The notes beneath the pieces were generated by a model. That model saw only the letters and a program-made list of their open reading frames with translations, ran no database searches and was not told where the DNA came from. A stretch of DNA of 64,000 nt from Arsukibacterium sp. MJ3 (GTDB lineage: Bacteria; Pseudomonadota; Gammaproteobacteria; Enterobacterales; Alteromonadaceae), in NCBI RefSeq assembly GCF_000987765.1, contig NZ_LAHP01000003.1, forward strand, positions 1-64,000, read 5' to 3'. This document shows, in pieces, positions 1 through 7,708 of the stretch (position 1 is the stretch's first letter; every line of letters begins with the position of its first letter). Both the position numbers and the translations under genes were made by a program.

Positions 1-99
1 ACAGGTGGCCGGATGATGCCGAAATCAGTGGCCGGATGATACCGAAATGGGCGGCCGACTCATGCCGAAATCGCTGGCCGGATCATCCCGAAATACGCA
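1..99. mobile_element. IS21-family element, one end only
   Basis: The first 99 bases hold four iterated units and then finish in TACGCA. Multiple short terminal repeats and a terminal CA are typical of IS21-family ends, where the transposase binds several sites. The body of the element lies outside the window to the left. The native reading frame of the neighbouring IS256 transposase stops matching at position 99/100, so this is the likely insertion point. The family assignment rests on end structure alone because no istA or istB gene is visible. Confidence 0.55.
6..94. repeat. Four tandem 20-bp units, 23-bp period
   Basis: Units begin at 6, 29, 52 and 75, an exact 23-bp spacing. The core is GGCCGGATGATGCCGAAAT with small changes: unit 2 has ATACC, unit 3 has CGGCCGACTCATG, unit 4 has ATCATCCCG. 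These look like the transposase-binding repeats found in IS21-family ends. Confidence 0.75.
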
Positions 100-1123
100 A
101 CTCAATGGCGTTGGTCGTATAAATCGCTTTGCGGATATCCGTAGGGTAATTAAAGATGGTGTTTAAGTTCTGCCAATGTGCTCGCCATGACTTACTGATC
201 TGCGGGTATTGCTCGTCCCAGGTTTCACTGAAACGCTCTAGTTCAAGCAAGGCTTCCTCTTCTGTACTTGAACGATAAACCCCCTTTAAATCAGTCGTAA
301 CCGCCTTGTAGTCTTTCCAAGAAACGTATTTAAGCGAATTACGCACCATGTGCACGATACACAGTTGCACATGGGTTTGTGGGAACACCGCGTTAATGGC
401 ATCAGGAAAGCCTTTGAGGCCATCCACACAGGCAATAAGGATATCTTCTACACCACGGTTTTGCAGCTCAGTCAGCACGCTTAACCAGAACTTGGCGCCT
501 TCGTTCTCGGCTATCCACATGCCCATTAGCTCTTTCTGACCTTCGGTATTAATGCCAAGGGCGAGGAAGATCGATTTGTTGATAACCCGCTTGTCTTGCC
601 GAATTTTGACCACCAAGCAATCGAGGTAAACAATAGGGTAAATGGGATCTAGTGGTCGTGATTGCCATTCGGTCACTTTATCGATAACCGCATTGGTGAC
701 ACGTGATATCAACGTGGGTGAGATGTCTGCCCCGTACCATTCATCAAAGGCTTTAACGATTTCTCGTGTGCTCATGCCTTGCGCATATAGCCAAAGAATT
801 TTGTCATCCATGGAGGTAAATCGAGACTGGTTTTTTTTAACCAAGATAGGCTCAAAAGAACCATCACGGTCACGCGGAGTATCGAGGGCGAACTCACCCT
901 CTTCCGTTTTTATCCGCTTAGACGTCGTGCCGTTACGACTATTCTTTACGACTGACTTGGCATGTTTCTCGTAACCTAAATGCTCATCCATCTCAGCGTT
1001 TAAAGCAGCCTCAACGGTTATTTTCTTCAGCATTCGGCTGAAATCATTTAAGTCTTGTGGGGTTTTTATGCCTTTGGCCGCTTCTTTAGCGAAAGCCTCT
1101 AGTTCTTTTCTGTTCATTTGCAT
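83..1123 (-). pseudogene. IS256-family transposase, C-terminally truncated
   Basis: This is a mutator-type DDE transposase of 346 codons where the family norm is about 400. The catalytic aspartates are visible as D168 (in YLDCL) and D234 (in CVDGL). The catalytic glutamate is E341, in TTNAIE, and it is the last native residue. The following five residues and the stop codon come from the IS21-type end. The last 60 or so residues of the family are therefore absent and the enzyme is probably inactive. The start ATG is preceded by an AAGGATAGG stretch that can act as ribosome binding site. The truncation is read directly from the sequence; loss of activity is inferred. Confidence 0.85.
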
Positions 1124-1190
1124 CTGCCTATCCTTAACTCTCAGTAGAGTAATTTATGATAAGCAGTTACACAAAATTCGTTACATCCTC
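100..1190 (-). mobile_element. IS256-family insertion sequence, truncated
   Basis: The element consists of a transposase gene and a leader of about 65 bases upstream of its start. The sequence near 1164-1190 (cagttacacaaaattcg and following bases) resembles the terminal inverted repeats of IS256-family elements. The other end is missing because the IS21-type end replaces it at about 99/100. The right boundary is an estimate, since no matching second repeat is available to confirm it. The element is presumably immobile without help in trans. Confidence 0.6.
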
Positions 1191-1257
1191 TAGGCCGTTT
1201 TTTGCTCTGGCACGTAACATACAACTTAATTTTGTTCGAAGCCCCAAATCCTACATA

Positions 1258-1289
1258 TAAGAAAAGCTGATCAATGCCAGCTTTTCTTA
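1258..1289 (-). terminator. Hairpin downstream of the toxin-antitoxin pair
   Basis: A perfect 12-bp stem (TAAGAAAAGCTG with its complement) encloses an 8-nt loop, just past the antitoxin stop codon on the minus strand. The following T-tract is short, so termination may be modest. Confidence 0.5.
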
Positions 1290-1313
1290 CGCAAATGCAA
1301 ACCGTCTCTGTCT

Positions 1314-1649
1314 TTAATAAGCCGGCACTGAAGCTTCAGGCTGCTCTGTCTTTCTTACATCAACGCTTAACACGCCTTGTTCGTATTGCGGTTTTAACTG
1401 ATAACCTAACTTGTGCAAGCATTTAAGCAAACGCTGGGACGTCAATTTGTCTACTTTCCAGTTCATAACGCAACTTACCTGCGGCTGATTTAAGCCCAAT
1501 GCTTTTGCGGCCTGCTCTTGGCTCAAATCACGGTCTCTGACAATAGATGAAAGCACCTGCATTAAATTAGCACGCAGCAGAAGCTCAGCCGCTTCCTCTG
1601 GTTTACTTTCTCGACCTACTTCGAAAATATTAGAATACTTGATTCCCAT
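1314..1649 (-). CDS. XRE/HigA-type antitoxin
   Basis: This 111-residue DNA-binding protein is the likely antidote to the toxin encoded just upstream. A helix-turn-helix covers about residues 42-65: DLSQEQAAKALGLNQPQVS reads as the two DNA-contacting helices of the XRE/HigA class. The ATG follows an AGAGG ribosome binding site. The toxin-first order is typical of higBA loci. A 9-bp inverted repeat lies between the two genes and may be its operator. Antitoxins of this class usually repress their own operon and neutralise the toxin by direct binding. That role is inferred from family and position. Confidence 0.8.
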   Translation of the reverse strand: MGIKYSNIFEVGRESKPEEAAELLLRANLMQVLSSIVRDRDLSQEQAAKALGLNQPQVSCVMNWKVDKLTSQRLLKCLHKLGYQLKPQYEQGVLSVDVRKTEQPEASVPAY

Positions 1650-1676
1650 AGGAGCCTCTAAAAATGTCAGACATTC

Positions 1677-1702
1677 TAATTATATTCGTTTTGATATAAT
1701 TA
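1677..1702. promoter_or_regulatory. Palindrome between toxin and antitoxin genes
   Basis: TAATTATAT at 1677-1685 and its exact complement at 1694-1702 are separated by 8 bases. The site sits 27 bp upstream of the antitoxin start and just after the toxin stop, so it could be an operator for an internal antitoxin promoter or a binding site for the HTH antitoxin. The palindrome is seen; its function is inferred. Confidence 0.45.
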
Positions 1703-1712
1703 GCAAGTCGCC

Positions 1713-2096
1713 CTATACTTTATAACCATCACGGCGCAAATCCTCCAACATGGCTTTATAACGGGCTTTTACTAACTCCATAGCCGGTCTATCTACTCCA
1801 TTCGTCGTCTTGACCCAGCTATGCAGCAAATAAAGTCGGTTGGCGAACCTTACGCAATAAACTACCCGATAAGCAGGGCTGCCATTGATGGAAAGTTGAA
1901 TAACGCTTACCCCTTTGCCAAGCCCCTTTAGCGATTTGCTGGTAACTCCATCACCGGTGTAATATTCGTCTTCAGGTAACACCCCCTGATCACCAGCCAC
2001 TGCATTCAACGTTACCCCAAACTGGTCTCTTTCATGTTGAGGTATTTCTAAATACTCTCTGCAGGCTCGTTCACTTACAAAATGAAACTCCTTCAA
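1713..2096 (-). CDS. HigB/RelE-type toxin (Gp49-like, DUF891)
   Basis: This 127-residue protein has the features of the phage Gp49-like (DUF891)/HigB toxins: a basic core (KSLKGLGKGVSVIQLSI), a strand ending in YRVVYCVRF, and LYLLHSW near residue 90, followed by a C-terminal helical region. Toxins of this superfamily are usually ribosome-dependent mRNA endonucleases. The start is TTG, chosen because TAGGAG lies seven bases upstream and no ATG fits. It is the first gene of the pair with the HTH antitoxin and lies in the accessory region between insertion sequence debris and an integrase scrap. Activity is not shown by the sequence. Confidence 0.78.
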   Translation of the reverse strand: MKEFHFVSERACREYLEIPQHERDQFGVTLNAVAGDQGVLPEDEYYTGDGVTSKSLKGLGKGVSVIQLSINGSPAYRVVYCVRFANRLYLLHSWVKTTNGVDRPAMELVKARYKAMLEDLRRDGYKV

Positions 2097-2544
2097 TAGT
2101 TAGCTCCTAGCTGTAAAATTTTTCAGGATATTAGCACACAATAAAAAGTATGAACCTACCAGACCATAGCCCGTTAAATTTAGAAATGTTCAGGTGATAC
2201 AGCTCAATTAACTATACCCACTAATCGAAAATATTTGTGTCCAGCAAACACTTTCGCACCACATATGGCACCACAGCGAATGAAAACACGCTGCAAAGCC
2301 TGTTATGCCTACTTGTTCGATTCCTGTTCCGGCAGCCAAAGCAACAAAGATGCCCACCATAAAGCCAGAACAACTGCCGGAACTAATGAAAGCCTTAAAC
2401 TAGCGCAAAACTAGCCTCTGTTGAATAGATCAGGTATGTGGTTTATTCTTACTATCTTCCAGCCCACCTGCAGGAGCCCCAGTGGCGAATCACTCCAGCA
2501 CATCAGAGGGTCCACCCGGCTGCCGTAATCAACCAGGCAGAACC
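2097..2544. other. Gene-poor stretch with integration debris
   Basis: No intact gene is visible in these 448 bases. Around 2313-2337 there is a T-loop-like GTTCGATTC followed by TTCCGGCAGCCA, which resembles the 3' end of a tRNA gene. The T-stem pairs badly and no cloverleaf can be drawn, so it is at most a decayed attachment site. An integrase fragment follows directly. A GTG at 2482 with AGGAG upstream could extend mrpE by 21 codons, but those residues do not look like MrpE. Confidence 0.45.
2341..2403 (+). pseudogene. Remnant of a P4-type tyrosine integrase
   Basis: In one frame the bases read ATKMPTIKPEQLPELMKALN and then a TAG stop. The segment TIKPEQLPELMKAL is close to a conserved stretch that precedes the catalytic domain of P4-type and prophage integrases (TIKPEELPELMRAL type). 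Nothing before or after it remains readable as integrase. Together with the tRNA-like scrap 5' of it, this suggests the scar of an integrated island. The match is from memory of the family, not from a search. Confidence 0.5.
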
Positions 2545-3012
2545 ATGAGAGTACTCAATGTCGTATTCAGTTTCTGCTTCTGGCTGGGCATATGGGCATT
2601 GCTGAGCAGCGCAGAGGGCTGGGCATTCGGGATACCTCTGGCAGCGATCGCAACCTTCGCCGGCTACCGCCTCGAACTGCGCATTGGCTCATTGCGTTGG
2701 CAAGCGATACCAGCTTTTCTGGGATTCTTTTTGCGCGAGCTATTTTCAGGTGGCTGGGACGTAGCCCGCCGAGCGCTGCACCCGCGTTTACCAGTGTCAC
2801 CGGCCTGGAAGACGTTCGCTCTGACCAGCCGGGATCCGCGTGTTTGCCTGTTGTTATCGGCCATGGTTGGCCTGTTGCCCGGTACACTCTCATCGCATTA
2901 TGAAGATCAAACGCTGCATGTGCATGCGCTGGATCAGCATCAAGACTGGGGAAAAACCGTGGCACAACTGGAATTACACTTGTCGCAATTACTCAAAGAA
3001 CAAATCGCATGA
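2545..3012 (+). CDS. Na+/H+ antiporter subunit MrpE
   Basis: MrpE/MnhE is a small membrane subunit of the Mrp monovalent cation/proton antiporter. The 155-residue product starts with MRVLNVVFSFCFW, directly entering a membrane helix as in the family, then has a second hydrophobic stretch (WAFGIPLAAIATFAGYRL). The soluble C-terminal part contains LLPGTLSSHYEDQTLHVHALD, a region conserved in MrpE. I chose ATG 2545 over an upstream GTG because the extra 21 residues are hydrophilic and atypical. It is the first gene of an eight-gene operon whose members overlap by a few bases. The G+C content is much higher than in the backbone. Confidence 0.88.
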   Translation: MRVLNVVFSFCFWLGIWALLSSAEGWAFGIPLAAIATFAGYRLELRIGSLRWQAIPAFLGFFLRELFSGGWDVARRALHPRLPVSPAWKTFALTSRDPRVCLLLSAMVGLLPGTLSSHYEDQTLHVHALDQHQDWGKTVAQLELHLSQLLKEQIA

Positions 3013-3260
3013 TAATGCTTGCTACCATATTGCTCGCAAGCATTGCCGTGGGTCTGTGGCGCGTGGTGCGCGGCCCGAGTCGTGCCGACCGCCTGCTCGC
3101 CGTGCAGTTGTTAGGTACTACCGGCGCAGCGGTGCTTTTATTGCTGGCCCATACTCAGAGTCAACCGGCGTTGATCGAAGCCGCGCTGGTGTTGGCCGTG
3201 CTGGCTGCAGTGCTTAGCGCGGCACTAGTCCAACTATTACGCCGGAGCCAACATGATTGA
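3009..3260 (+). CDS. Na+/H+ antiporter subunit MrpF
   Basis: This 83-residue membrane subunit has three hydrophobic segments. The MrpF signature RVVRGPSRADRLLAV lies between segments one and two (residues 18-32), and a second stretch around ALIEAALVLAVLAA fits the family. The gene overlaps the end of mrpE by ATGA, so the two are translationally coupled. MrpF is required for a complete Mrp complex, in which all subunits work together in the inner membrane. Confidence 0.9.
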   Translation: MIMLATILLASIAVGLWRVVRGPSRADRLLAVQLLGTTGAAVLLLLAHTQSQPALIEAALVLAVLAAVLSAALVQLLRRSQHD

Positions 3261-3591
3261 GTTGAACACTTGGCTATGCTGGCTTAGCTGGCCGTTTCTG
3301 CTGGCAGGGTTATTTTTCTTTCTGGCCGGAACCGTGGGGCTATTACGTTTCCCCGACGCCTACAGCCGCCTGCATGCTGTCACCAAGGCTGACACCTTGG
3401 GCCTAGGTTTGCTCGTGGTCGGTCTGTCGCTGCGTAGCGACAGCTGGCAATCGGTTGCTCAGATGCTGCTGGTCTGGCTGCTGATCATGGCCTCCGGGGC
3501 GACTGCCTGCCAACTATTGGCGCGCTACCAGCGTGACGCGGATAGGGTTGACGCCAAAACCATTCAGGAGCAACCCTCCGATGGCCGCTGA
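3253..3591 (+). CDS. Na+/H+ antiporter subunit MrpG
   Basis: This 112-residue membrane subunit has the MrpG pattern: an N-terminal helix, then GTVGLLRFPDAYSRLHAVTKADTLG written here in two parts (GTVGLLRFPDAYSRLHA at 27-43 and TKADTLG). The R-F-P-D-x-Y-x-R-L-H core is highly conserved in MrpG/MnhG. Two further hydrophobic segments follow. The start overlaps the 3' end of mrpF by 8 bases. The C-terminal tail is hydrophilic and overlaps the start of the next gene. Confidence 0.9.
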   Translation: MIELNTWLCWLSWPFLLAGLFFFLAGTVGLLRFPDAYSRLHAVTKADTLGLGLLVVGLSLRSDSWQSVAQMLLVWLLIMASGATACQLLARYQRDADRVDAKTIQEQPSDGR

Positions 3592-4489
3592 ACAGCTCTT
3601 CGATCTGACGCTGATTCTGTTGCTACTTGGCCTCGCTGGTGCGGCGCTGCACACGCGTAGTCTGTATACCTCCATTGTACTGTTCATCGTATTCGGTCTC
3701 ATGCTGGCGCTCACCTGGGCCCGGCTGGGCGCTGTCGACCTGGCACTGGCGGAGGCTGCGATTGGTGCCGGACTGATCGGCGTCATGCTGCTCGCAGCGC
3801 TGGCTCGCAGCGCCGCAGACTCTACCTCCCAACCAGCCCGTGTGCCGCTGTCGATAAGCTTGCTGCTCGGGGTGCTAGTGCTGGCATTACTGATCCGCGC
3901 GATACAACCACTGGCGGACAGTAACAGTGTGCTACCCGCTTTGGTCGATACGCACCTGGACGAGAGTGGCGTGAGCCATCCGGTCACGGCGGTGCTGCTG
4001 AACTTTCGCGCCTGGGATACGCTGCTGGAGCTGGTGGTATTGTTACTGGCACTGATCGGCGTTCGCCAGTTGGGCAGCTCTGGTATGGCTTTACCGCCGA
4101 CCTGGCCACTGCTACGCGCCTGGAGCCGAATGCTCGCGCCGCTGACGATCATCGTCGGTGGTTATCTGTTGTGGCGCGGCAGCCATGCGCCCGGCGGCGC
4201 CTTCCAGGCCGGGGCCGTGCTCGCTGCCGGCGCGGTCATGCTACGCCTCGCCGGCCTGCTACCTGCTATTCGCTGGAGCCGCTGGCCGGTCCGCGCGCTT
4301 ATGTTGGGCGGCGTGGCAACCTTTGCTCTGGTAGCCGCTGGCACCCACTGGATGGGTGACGGCTGGCTAAACTACCCGCCCGGGTGGAGTAAGCAACTGA
4401 TCCTGCTGATTGAAATAACCGCCACCCTATCGATCGCCACCAGCCTGACTGTTCTGGTGATCGGCGAAAACGAGCACCCTGCGCCGTGA
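3581..4489 (+). CDS. MrpA C-terminal domain fused to MrpB
   Basis: The 302-residue membrane protein joins two units that are often separate. Residues 1-80 resemble the DUF4040 segment normally found near the C-terminus of MrpA (AVDLALAEAAIGAGLIGVML). From about residue 160 the protein follows MrpB/MnhB, with LAPLTIIVGGYLLWRGSHAPGG and GGAFQAG as signatures. ATG 3581 is chosen because AGGAG lies ten bases upstream and the helix begins directly after; it overlaps mrpG by 11 bases. No full-length MrpA is encoded here, so this protein probably supplies the MrpA C-terminal function. The three MrpD-like proteins downstream would provide the antiporter channels. Confidence 0.85.
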   Translation: MAAEQLFDLTLILLLLGLAGAALHTRSLYTSIVLFIVFGLMLALTWARLGAVDLALAEAAIGAGLIGVMLLAALARSAADSTSQPARVPLSISLLLGVLVLALLIRAIQPLADSNSVLPALVDTHLDESGVSHPVTAVLLNFRAWDTLLELVVLLLALIGVRQLGSSGMALPPTWPLLRAWSRMLAPLTIIVGGYLLWRGSHAPGGAFQAGAVLAAGAVMLRLAGLLPAIRWSRWPVRALMLGGVATFALVAAGTHWMGDGWLNYPPGWSKQLILLIEITATLSIATSLTVLVIGENEHPAP

Positions 4490-4773
4490 CCAGTACTCTG
4501 ATTTATTTGTGTGGTGGTGTCAGCCTATGGGTGCTGGGCCTGCACGCCCTGCTGGTTCACCGCAATGCCTTACGCCGGATCATGGCGGTCAATGTGATGG
4601 GCAGCGGTGTGTTCATGGTCATGGTGGCGCTGGCCAGCCGGGACTCAGCCGTCGATCCGGTACTGCAAGCCTTGGTTGTTACCGGTCTGGTGGTAGCGGC
4701 CAGTGCCACCGCCTTTACCCTGCGCTTGGCAACGGCTGATCCGCTCGACGAAGACGACCAAGAGCGCAAATGA
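4486..4773 (+). CDS. Na+/H+ antiporter subunit MrpC (NuoK-like)
   Basis: This 95-residue protein has three membrane helices. Its NuoK-type features are a central GSGVFMVMVALASR segment and the helix-3 sequence DPVLQALVVTGLVVAASATAF, which is diagnostic for MrpC/MnhC. The start is GTG, overlapping the stop of the preceding gene as GTGA. MrpC is the homologue of complex I subunit NuoK and sits between the B and D subunits. Confidence 0.9.
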   Translation: MTSTLIYLCGGVSLWVLGLHALLVHRNALRRIMAVNVMGSGVFMVMVALASRDSAVDPVLQALVVTGLVVAASATAFTLRLATADPLDEDDQERK

Positions 4774-6194
4774 GCGCGGCGCTGCTCAGCCTGCTGATCC
4801 CGTTGCTGACCGCGCTGATCTTACTATTGGTAAGGGTCCGCGCCGGCAGCCTGGTGATACTGGCGAATGCCACTAGCCTGGGGTGCGCAGCATTGGCTTT
4901 GCACCAGGTGGTTATCAACGGCGCGCAGCAGCTCAATCTCGGCGGCTGGGAAACGCCGCTGGGGATCCGCTTCGAGCTCGGCCCGCTCACCGCGCTGCTG
5001 CTGGTGTTTACCGCCCTGATTCATCTGCTGGTGGCGATTTATGCCCAACGCAGCCGTCACAGTCAGACTCGTGATACCGACTTCTGGCCCCTCTCTTGTC
5101 TGTTGCATGCCAGCCTGGGCGCCCTTTGGCTGTCCCGCGATCTGTTCAATTGGTATGTCACTCTGGAATTGCTCGGGCTGGTCGCGGTGGCAATGGTGAT
5201 TCTCTCGGGGCCGAGGTCACATGTACCAGCGCTACGCTATCTGCTACTGTCACTTGCCGCATCGCTGTGTTACCTGCTGGGTGTCGCGCTGCTCTACGGC
5301 CAATACGGCGTGCTGGATATACGTGCGCTCGCCGGTGTCACATCCAATGACCAGGTCACGCGCTTGGCCCTGCTATTGCTGACGCTGGGGTTGATGATAA
5401 AGGCCGCGCTCTGGCCTTTGCACCAATGGCTTCCAGCTGCCCACGCAGCTGCGCCCACGGCGGTTAGCGCGCTACTCTCGGCGCTGGTGGTCAAGGGCCC
5501 CCTGTTCATCCTCTGGATGCTCTGGGATAACGTGGCACCAGAAGAACTCGCTCGGCAGGCGGGTATCTTCTTCGCAGTGGCCGGTATTGCCGCCCTGGTC
5601 AGCGGCGGTCTGGCTGCACTGCGCACACCCTGGATCAAGGTGCTGGTGGCCTATTCGACGGTCGCCCAGCTAGGCTATGCCCTGCTGGCTCTGGGTCTGC
5701 TGCTGTATTGGCAGGACGCGACCATGTCCATCGCGCTGTGGCTGTTCGTGATTGCCCACGGCCTGGCCAAGGTATCGATGTTCCTGGCCGCCGGCGAGAT
5801 ACAGGCGACGTTGGGAAGCCGGCATGTCAGTGCGCTCAAGGGGGCCAGCCAGACCATGCCGATTGCCATGTTCGCGTTCGCAGTCGCCGGCGGCAGTCTG
5901 ATCGGCCTGCCGCCCAGCGGCGGCTTCGTAGCCAAATGGGTATTGTTGCAGCCGCTGTTCCTGGAGCCTGCCCGCTGGCCCTGGGCCCTGGGCGTGCTGC
6001 TTGGCACTCTGGCCAGTGCCGGCTATGTATTCCGGGTGGTAGCCATCGCCTTTGATCGTGCCGACCCGAATCCGCCGGATTATGATCCCGATGTCTCGGC
6101 CCAGTGGCTGGCGATGTTGCCTGCCCTTATTGTATGGGCCATGGCCTTGATAAGCGAGCCGCTGATCGAATGGTTCCAAGAGGTGGGGCTGTGA
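4770..6194 (+). CDS. MrpD-like proton-conducting antiporter subunit
   Basis: This 474-residue protein belongs to the MrpD/NuoL-M-N family. The conserved TM5 glutamate is E133 (in YVTLELLGL) and the TM7 lysine is K211 (in MIKAALWPLHQWLPAAHAAAP); the TM8 lysine is K242. These residues form the proton path in the family. The gene overlaps its upstream neighbour by ATGA. It is the first of three homologous large subunits in the operon. Which of the three acts as MrpA N-terminal equivalent cannot be decided by eye. Confidence 0.88.
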   Translation: MSAALLSLLIPLLTALILLLVRVRAGSLVILANATSLGCAALALHQVVINGAQQLNLGGWETPLGIRFELGPLTALLLVFTALIHLLVAIYAQRSRHSQTRDTDFWPLSCLLHASLGALWLSRDLFNWYVTLELLGLVAVAMVILSGPRSHVPALRYLLLSLAASLCYLLGVALLYGQYGVLDIRALAGVTSNDQVTRLALLLLTLGLMIKAALWPLHQWLPAAHAAAPTAVSALLSALVVKGPLFILWMLWDNVAPEELARQAGIFFAVAGIAALVSGGLAALRTPWIKVLVAYSTVAQLGYALLALGLLLYWQDATMSIALWLFVIAHGLAKVSMFLAAGEIQATLGSRHVSALKGASQTMPIAMFAFAVAGGSLIGLPPSGGFVAKWVLLQPLFLEPARWPWALGVLLGTLASAGYVFRVVAIAFDRADPNPPDYDPDVSAQWLAMLPALIVWAMALISEPLIEWFQEVGL

Positions 6195-7708
6195 TAACCG
6201 CCTGGACCACGCTGCTGCCGCCGGCAATCATACTCAGCTCGCTGTTGCCCGGCCTGGTCATATTCAGCCTGCGCGAAGATCAGGTGAAGCTGCGCATCGG
6301 CCTCAACCTGTTTGCCGTCATCCTCAAGCTATGCCTGGTCGGGGTGATGCTCTGGGGCGTCAATCAGGGGCTGGAATTTCGCTTCGCCATTGGCTTCCTG
6401 CCCGGTGGTGGCCTAGTGCTGCAGGGGGATGCCACCTCTTTGCAGTTCGTTACCCTGTCCTCGGTGCTATGGCTGGCGACCACCGTCTATGCGATCGGCT
6501 ATCTCGAGGATTCGCCACTGCGCTCACGGTTCTTCGGCTATTTCAGCCTGTGCGTCAGCGCGACGGTGGGCTTGGCTCTGGCCGGGAATCTGGTCACCTT
6601 TCTGCTTTTCTACGAACTACTAACGCTAGCAACATTTCCGCTGGTGGTTCACCGGGGCACAAAGAAAGCACTGCACGCCGGACGTGTTTATCTTGCCTAC
6701 ACACTGGGTGGCGGTGCGCTTCTAATGATGGGCATTGCACTGTTACACAGCATCACAGGCAGCCCCGAATTTCAGGCAGGTGGCTACCTAGGCCCCCTGC
6801 TCGATGCTCATAAGCCCAGCCTGATACTGGCCTTCGCCCTGATGATCAGTGGTCTGGGCGTCAAGGCCGCATTGATTCCCCTGCACGGCTGGCTGCCCCT
6901 GGCAATGGTCGCACCGGCGCCGGTCAGCGCTCTGCTGCATGCTGTCGCGGTGGTCAAGGCTGGCGCCTTCGGCATCGTTCGGGTGGTGTATGACGTTTAT
7001 GGCGTTGAGCAGGTGCAGACCCTTGGACTGGCAACACCACTGCTGGCGCTGGCAGCAGCAACGATCCTGTACGGTTCATTTAAGGCGTTGCAGCAACAGG
7101 AATTGAAGAAAAGACTGGCCTACTCCACCATCAGCCAGGTGTCATACATCACCCTTGGTGTCGCGTTGATGGGCCCAATCGCCGCCGTTGGCGCGCTGGC
7201 GCATCTGGTACACCAGGGCCTAATGAAGGTGACACTGTTCTACTGCGCCGGCAATTTCGCAGAAACCCTGGGCATCCATCGGATAAACGAAATGAACGGC
7301 GTTGGCAAACGTATGCCGCTGACAATGGCTGCGTTCACGTTGAGCGCACTGGGTATGATCGGCGTACCGCCTACCGCCGGCTTCGTCAGCAAGTGGTATC
7401 TGGGTCTGGGCGCCCTGGAGGTCGGGCAAGATTGGGTGTTGCTGGTGCTGGTGCTTTCCGGCCTACTCAATGCCGCCTACTTCCTTCCCCTGATCTATCG
7501 AGGCTGGTTTGCCGAGCCGCCGACACAATGGCCGGAAGAACACGCCCTAGGTAACGGGCGACCAGGGCTAGGAGAAACCCACTGGATGCTGCTCGCTCCG
7601 GTACTGTTCACCACACTGCTGGCCCTGTTGGCCGGCGTGCTGGCTGGCAGTGAGCTAAGCCCGCTGGCCTGGAGCCAACTGATCATCAATCGGCAGTTCG
7701 GCTTATGA
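6191..7708 (+). CDS. MrpD/MrpA-like proton-conducting subunit
   Basis: The second large antiporter subunit has 505 residues. It retains all hallmark residues: E142 in LLFYELLTLATFPLV, K225 in GVKAALIPLHGWLP and K256 in AVAVVKAGAFG, with H232 and H250 between the lysines. The extended conserved block APAPVSALLHAVAVVKAGAFG resembles the MrpA N-terminal half and MrpD more than NuoN. The start is GTG at 6191, preceded by AAGAGGTGG and overlapping the previous stop as GTGA. A longer upstream reading frame exists but would run through the preceding gene. Confidence 0.88.
   Translation: MITAWTTLLPPAIILSSLLPGLVIFSLREDQVKLRIGLNLFAVILKLCLVGVMLWGVNQGLEFRFAIGFLPGGGLVLQGDATSLQFVTLSSVLWLATTVYAIGYLEDSPLRSRFFGYFSLCVSATVGLALAGNLVTFLLFYELLTLATFPLVVHRGTKKALHAGRVYLAYTLGGGALLMMGIALLHSITGSPEFQAGGYLGPLLDAHKPSLILAFALMISGLGVKAALIPLHGWLPLAMVAPAPVSALLHAVAVVKAGAFGIVRVVYDVYGVEQVQTLGLATPLLALAAATILYGSFKALQQQELKKRLAYSTISQVSYITLGVALMGPIAAVGALAHLVHQGLMKVTLFYCAGNFAETLGIHRINEMNGVGKRMPLTMAAFTLSALGMIGVPPTAGFVSKWYLGLGALEVGQDWVLLVLVLSGLLNAAYFLPLIYRGWFAEPPTQWPEEHALGNGRPGLGETHWMLLAPVLFTTLLALLAGVLAGSELSPLAWSQLIINRQFGL

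Noticed and set aside
1-94. CRISPR array (four repeats at regular period)
   Set aside because: The interval between units is only 3 bases, so there are no spacers; element-end repeats explain it.
642-974. Plus-strand open frames within the IS256 transposase
   Set aside because: They are antisense shadows of the transposase gene without ribosome binding sites or motifs.
2305-2338. Possible tRNA gene
   Set aside because: Only a T-loop and a CCA-ending strand are visible. The T-stem has two mismatches and no anticodon or D arm can be drawn.
2482-2544. GTG start 21 codons upstream for mrpE, with AGGAG
   Set aside because: The added residues are hydrophilic and unlike MrpE N-termini; MRVLNVVF fits the family start directly.
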